DNA of 64,000 bases, taken from the NCBI RefSeq assembly GCF_007744255.1, contig NZ_CP036267.1, forward strand, positions 3,537,500-3,601,499, in the 5' to 3' direction. Both the position numbers and the translations under genes were made by a program. Shown here piece after piece: positions 62,558 through 64,000 of this stretch. The notes beneath the pieces were generated by a model, which saw only the letters and a list, made by a program, of their open reading frames with translations, was not told where the DNA came from and made no database searches. The stretch comes from Thalassoglobus polymorphus. GTDB taxonomy: Bacteria; Planctomycetota; Planctomycetia; Planctomycetales; Planctomycetaceae. The number at the start of each line of letters is the position of its first letter. Position 1 is the first letter of the stretch.

Positions 62558-64000
62558 ATGATTCGGACACTTTTTTTGTCGCTGGTGATGACCGGTCTCC
62601 TATGGGGGACCACTCATGCTCAGGAAGAGGGATTCCGTCCAATCTTTGATGGAGAATCTCTCGCTGGCTGGAAAGGTGAAGAAGGTCGATGGGTCGTCAA
62701 GGATGGAGCGATCGTCGGTGAAACGACACCAGAAACCCCGCTAGATCACAACACATTTCTTGTTTGGGATCAGGGCGAAGTCGATGACTTCGAACTCCGG
62801 TTGCAGTTTCGAATTTCCGGGTCAGACAAAGCCAACAGTGGCATTCAGTTCCGTGGATCTCAACGTGAAGATGGTCACGTCATCGGCTATCAGGCCGACA
62901 TCGACATCGCTGGAGCCTGGATCGGCTCACTGTACGATGAAGCAACAGGCCGAGGACCTCTCGCAAAACGAGGAAACAAATCGGTCATTGGCGAGGATGG
63001 AAAACCGCAACCAGAGCAAGTTGCGGATCCGGCTGAACTCTTCAAAAAAATTGACCTCGATGGCTGGAACGAATACTCGATCACCGCACGTGGCAATCAC
63101 ATCACATTGAAAATCAATGGCGATGTCACAGCTGAAGTTCTTGACAATGATCCAAATGGACTGGATCGCTCCGGGATTCTGGCATTGCAACTGCATACCG
63201 GCCCGCCGATGAAAATCGAATTCAAGAACATTCGCTTAAAGCGATTCCCCTTGAAAGATGGTTGGAAGAAAGTTGTCTTCGTCGCGGGAACTCCCAGCCA
63301 CGGATACTTCTCACACGAACACAACGCCGGTTGTAAATTACTCGCGAAAAAGCTGACTGAATCTGGGCAAAAAATCATTTCAACAGTCTACACCAACGGC
63401 TGGCCGAAAGATCCGACAGCCTTCGACAATGCCGATACTGTTGTCTCGTACTGTGATGGCGGCGGCCGGCATTATCTCAACAACAACCTGGAACAGTTTC
63501 AACATCTGGTCGATGAGCGCGGTGTCGGACTGGTTTGTCTTCACTACGCAGTCGAAACCGTCACCGGCGATCCCGGAAACAGTTTCCTGAAATGGATTGG
63601 TGGGTTCTTCGAAGTTGACTGGTCTGTCAATCCCCACTGGGTTGCGAAGTTTGACAAGCTTCCGGACCACCCGATCACCAATGGTGTCGAGCCATTTGAA
63701 ATCAGAGATGAGTGGTATTACCACATGCGATTCGTTTCGGACATGAAAGGGGTCACTCCCATCCTGAGCGACTTACCACCGCGCGAAAGTTTGAATCGTC
63801 CAGATGGACACCACTCCGGAAATCCACATGTCCGGGCTGCTGTGATGGAACGCAAAGAGCCTCAACATGTCGCTTGGGCGTATGACCGCCCAGATGGAAA
63901 AGGTCGCGGCTTCGGTTTCACTGGGGGGCACTTCCATAAAAACTGGGCGAACGACAGTTTCCGGAAAGTTGTCTTAAACGCCATCCTCTGGACAGCCAAC
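62558..64000 (+). CDS. exported DUF1080-ThuA fusion protein, 3' end missing
   Basis: At least 481 residues, running off the right edge. A signal peptide (MIRTLFLSLVMTGLLWGTTH) is followed by a DUF1080 domain to about 225 (FRPIFDGESLAGWKGEEGRW, SGIQFRGSQREDGHVIGYQA, RSGILALQLHTGPPMKIEFK). A ThuA-like domain comes next (KKVVFVAGTPSHGYFSHEHN, LVCLHYAVETVTGDPGN, GFGFTGGHFHKNW). ThuA proteins handle disaccharides such as trehalose as 3-keto derivatives, and DUF1080 relatives hydrolyse such products, so the two halves make biochemical sense together. ATG at 62558 has AGAGG eight bases upstream; ATG at 62543 is five codons earlier in the same frame. It follows the ROK kinase after about 170 bases. 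Confidence 0.9.
   Translation, partial: MIRTLFLSLVMTGLLWGTTHAQEEGFRPIFDGESLAGWKGEEGRWVVKDGAIVGETTPETPLDHNTFLVWDQGEVDDFELRLQFRISGSDKANSGIQFRGSQREDGHVIGYQADIDIAGAWIGSLYDEATGRGPLAKRGNKSVIGEDGKPQPEQVADPAELFKKIDLDGWNEYSITARGNHITLKINGDVTAEVLDNDPNGLDRSGILALQLHTGPPMKIEFKNIRLKRFPLKDGWKKVVFVAGTPSHGYFSHEHNAGCKLLAKKLTESGQKIISTVYTNGWPKDPTAFDNADTVVSYCDGGGRHYLNNNLEQFQHLVDERGVGLVCLHYAVETVTGDPGNSFLKWIGGFFEVDWSVNPHWVAKFDKLPDHPITNGVEPFEIRDEWYYHMRFVSDMKGVTPILSDLPPRESLNRPDGHHSGNPHVRAAVMERKEPQHVAWAYDRPDGKGRGFGFTGGHFHKNWANDSFRKVVLNAILWTAN

Noticed and set aside
1-64000. CRISPR array, tRNA, rRNA, integrase or transposase
   Set aside because: No regularly spaced identical repeats, no cloverleaf-type sequence and no mobile-element protein were recognised on either strand.

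Overview
The window reads as a piece of a Planctomycetota chromosome. Signs of this are a DUF1549/DUF1553 cytochrome-like protein in one operon with a PPC-domain protein and a DUF1501 protein, a second lone DUF1501, two DUF1080 proteins (one fused to ThuA), a sulfatase, many secreted SGNH hydrolases, a Tat-exported sugar-isomerase-like TIM barrel, and wide intergenic gaps. No rRNA, tRNA, CRISPR array, transposase or phage gene was recognised. Genus is not claimed.

Layout. 1-2.6 kb: the start of a VOC-family gene, ruvB and pyrH (minus strand). 2.6-8.8 kb: half of a tad/Flp pilus locus on the minus strand (flp pilin, a 38-codon ORF, prepilin peptidase, cpaB, secretin, cpaE), split by several hairpins or terminators; the motor ATPase and TadB/TadC platform genes are absent. 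9.6-19.5 kb: secreted hydrolases (DUF1080, a triple-SGNH protein, an endonuclease/phosphatase-family protein, another SGNH protein) around a plus-strand pair of a PhyH-type dioxygenase and an amidohydrolase/aminotransferase fusion. 19.9-26 kb: the DUF1549-PPC-DUF1501 operon. 26.6-30.7 kb: astA, astD and astB of arginine succinyltransferase catabolism. 30.7-38.2 kb: DUF1338 and membrane dipeptidase, ubiE/menG, then a D-threonine-aldolase-like enzyme coupled to a GH88-like hydrolase, and a sulfatase. 38.6-44.7 kb: an M48 peptidase with TPR-like ends, sucC, and a glycosyltransferase-sulfotransferase fusion. 45.5-53.5 kb: a three-gene operon of large envelope proteins ending in a repeat-rich protein with a TlpA-like thioredoxin domain. 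53.6-57.1 kb: a DPM1-like glycosyltransferase, a CobW GTPase and a DUF1501 protein. 57.2-60.1 kb: FabZ-like, ACP, FabG and FabZ-like genes without a ketosynthase. 60.5-64 kb: TIM-barrel protein, ROK kinase and DUF1080-ThuA, running off the end.

The most unusual feature is not a gene. A family of roughly 65-90 bp repeats occurs at least fifteen times, essentially only between genes, in two related subfamilies that share one end. In several places one end abuts or contains the stop codon of the neighbouring gene. A second, unrelated family is present as two 81 bp hairpin-forming copies, and a tandem 160 bp duplication carries two REP-like palindromes. These repeats are the best candidates here for something undescribed, together with the beta-module/TlpA protein and the amidohydrolase-aminotransferase fusion.

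Start codons were moved from the longest open frame wherever a Shine-Dalgarno sequence and a signal peptide supported a downstream start. All identifications come from reading motifs; no database search was run.
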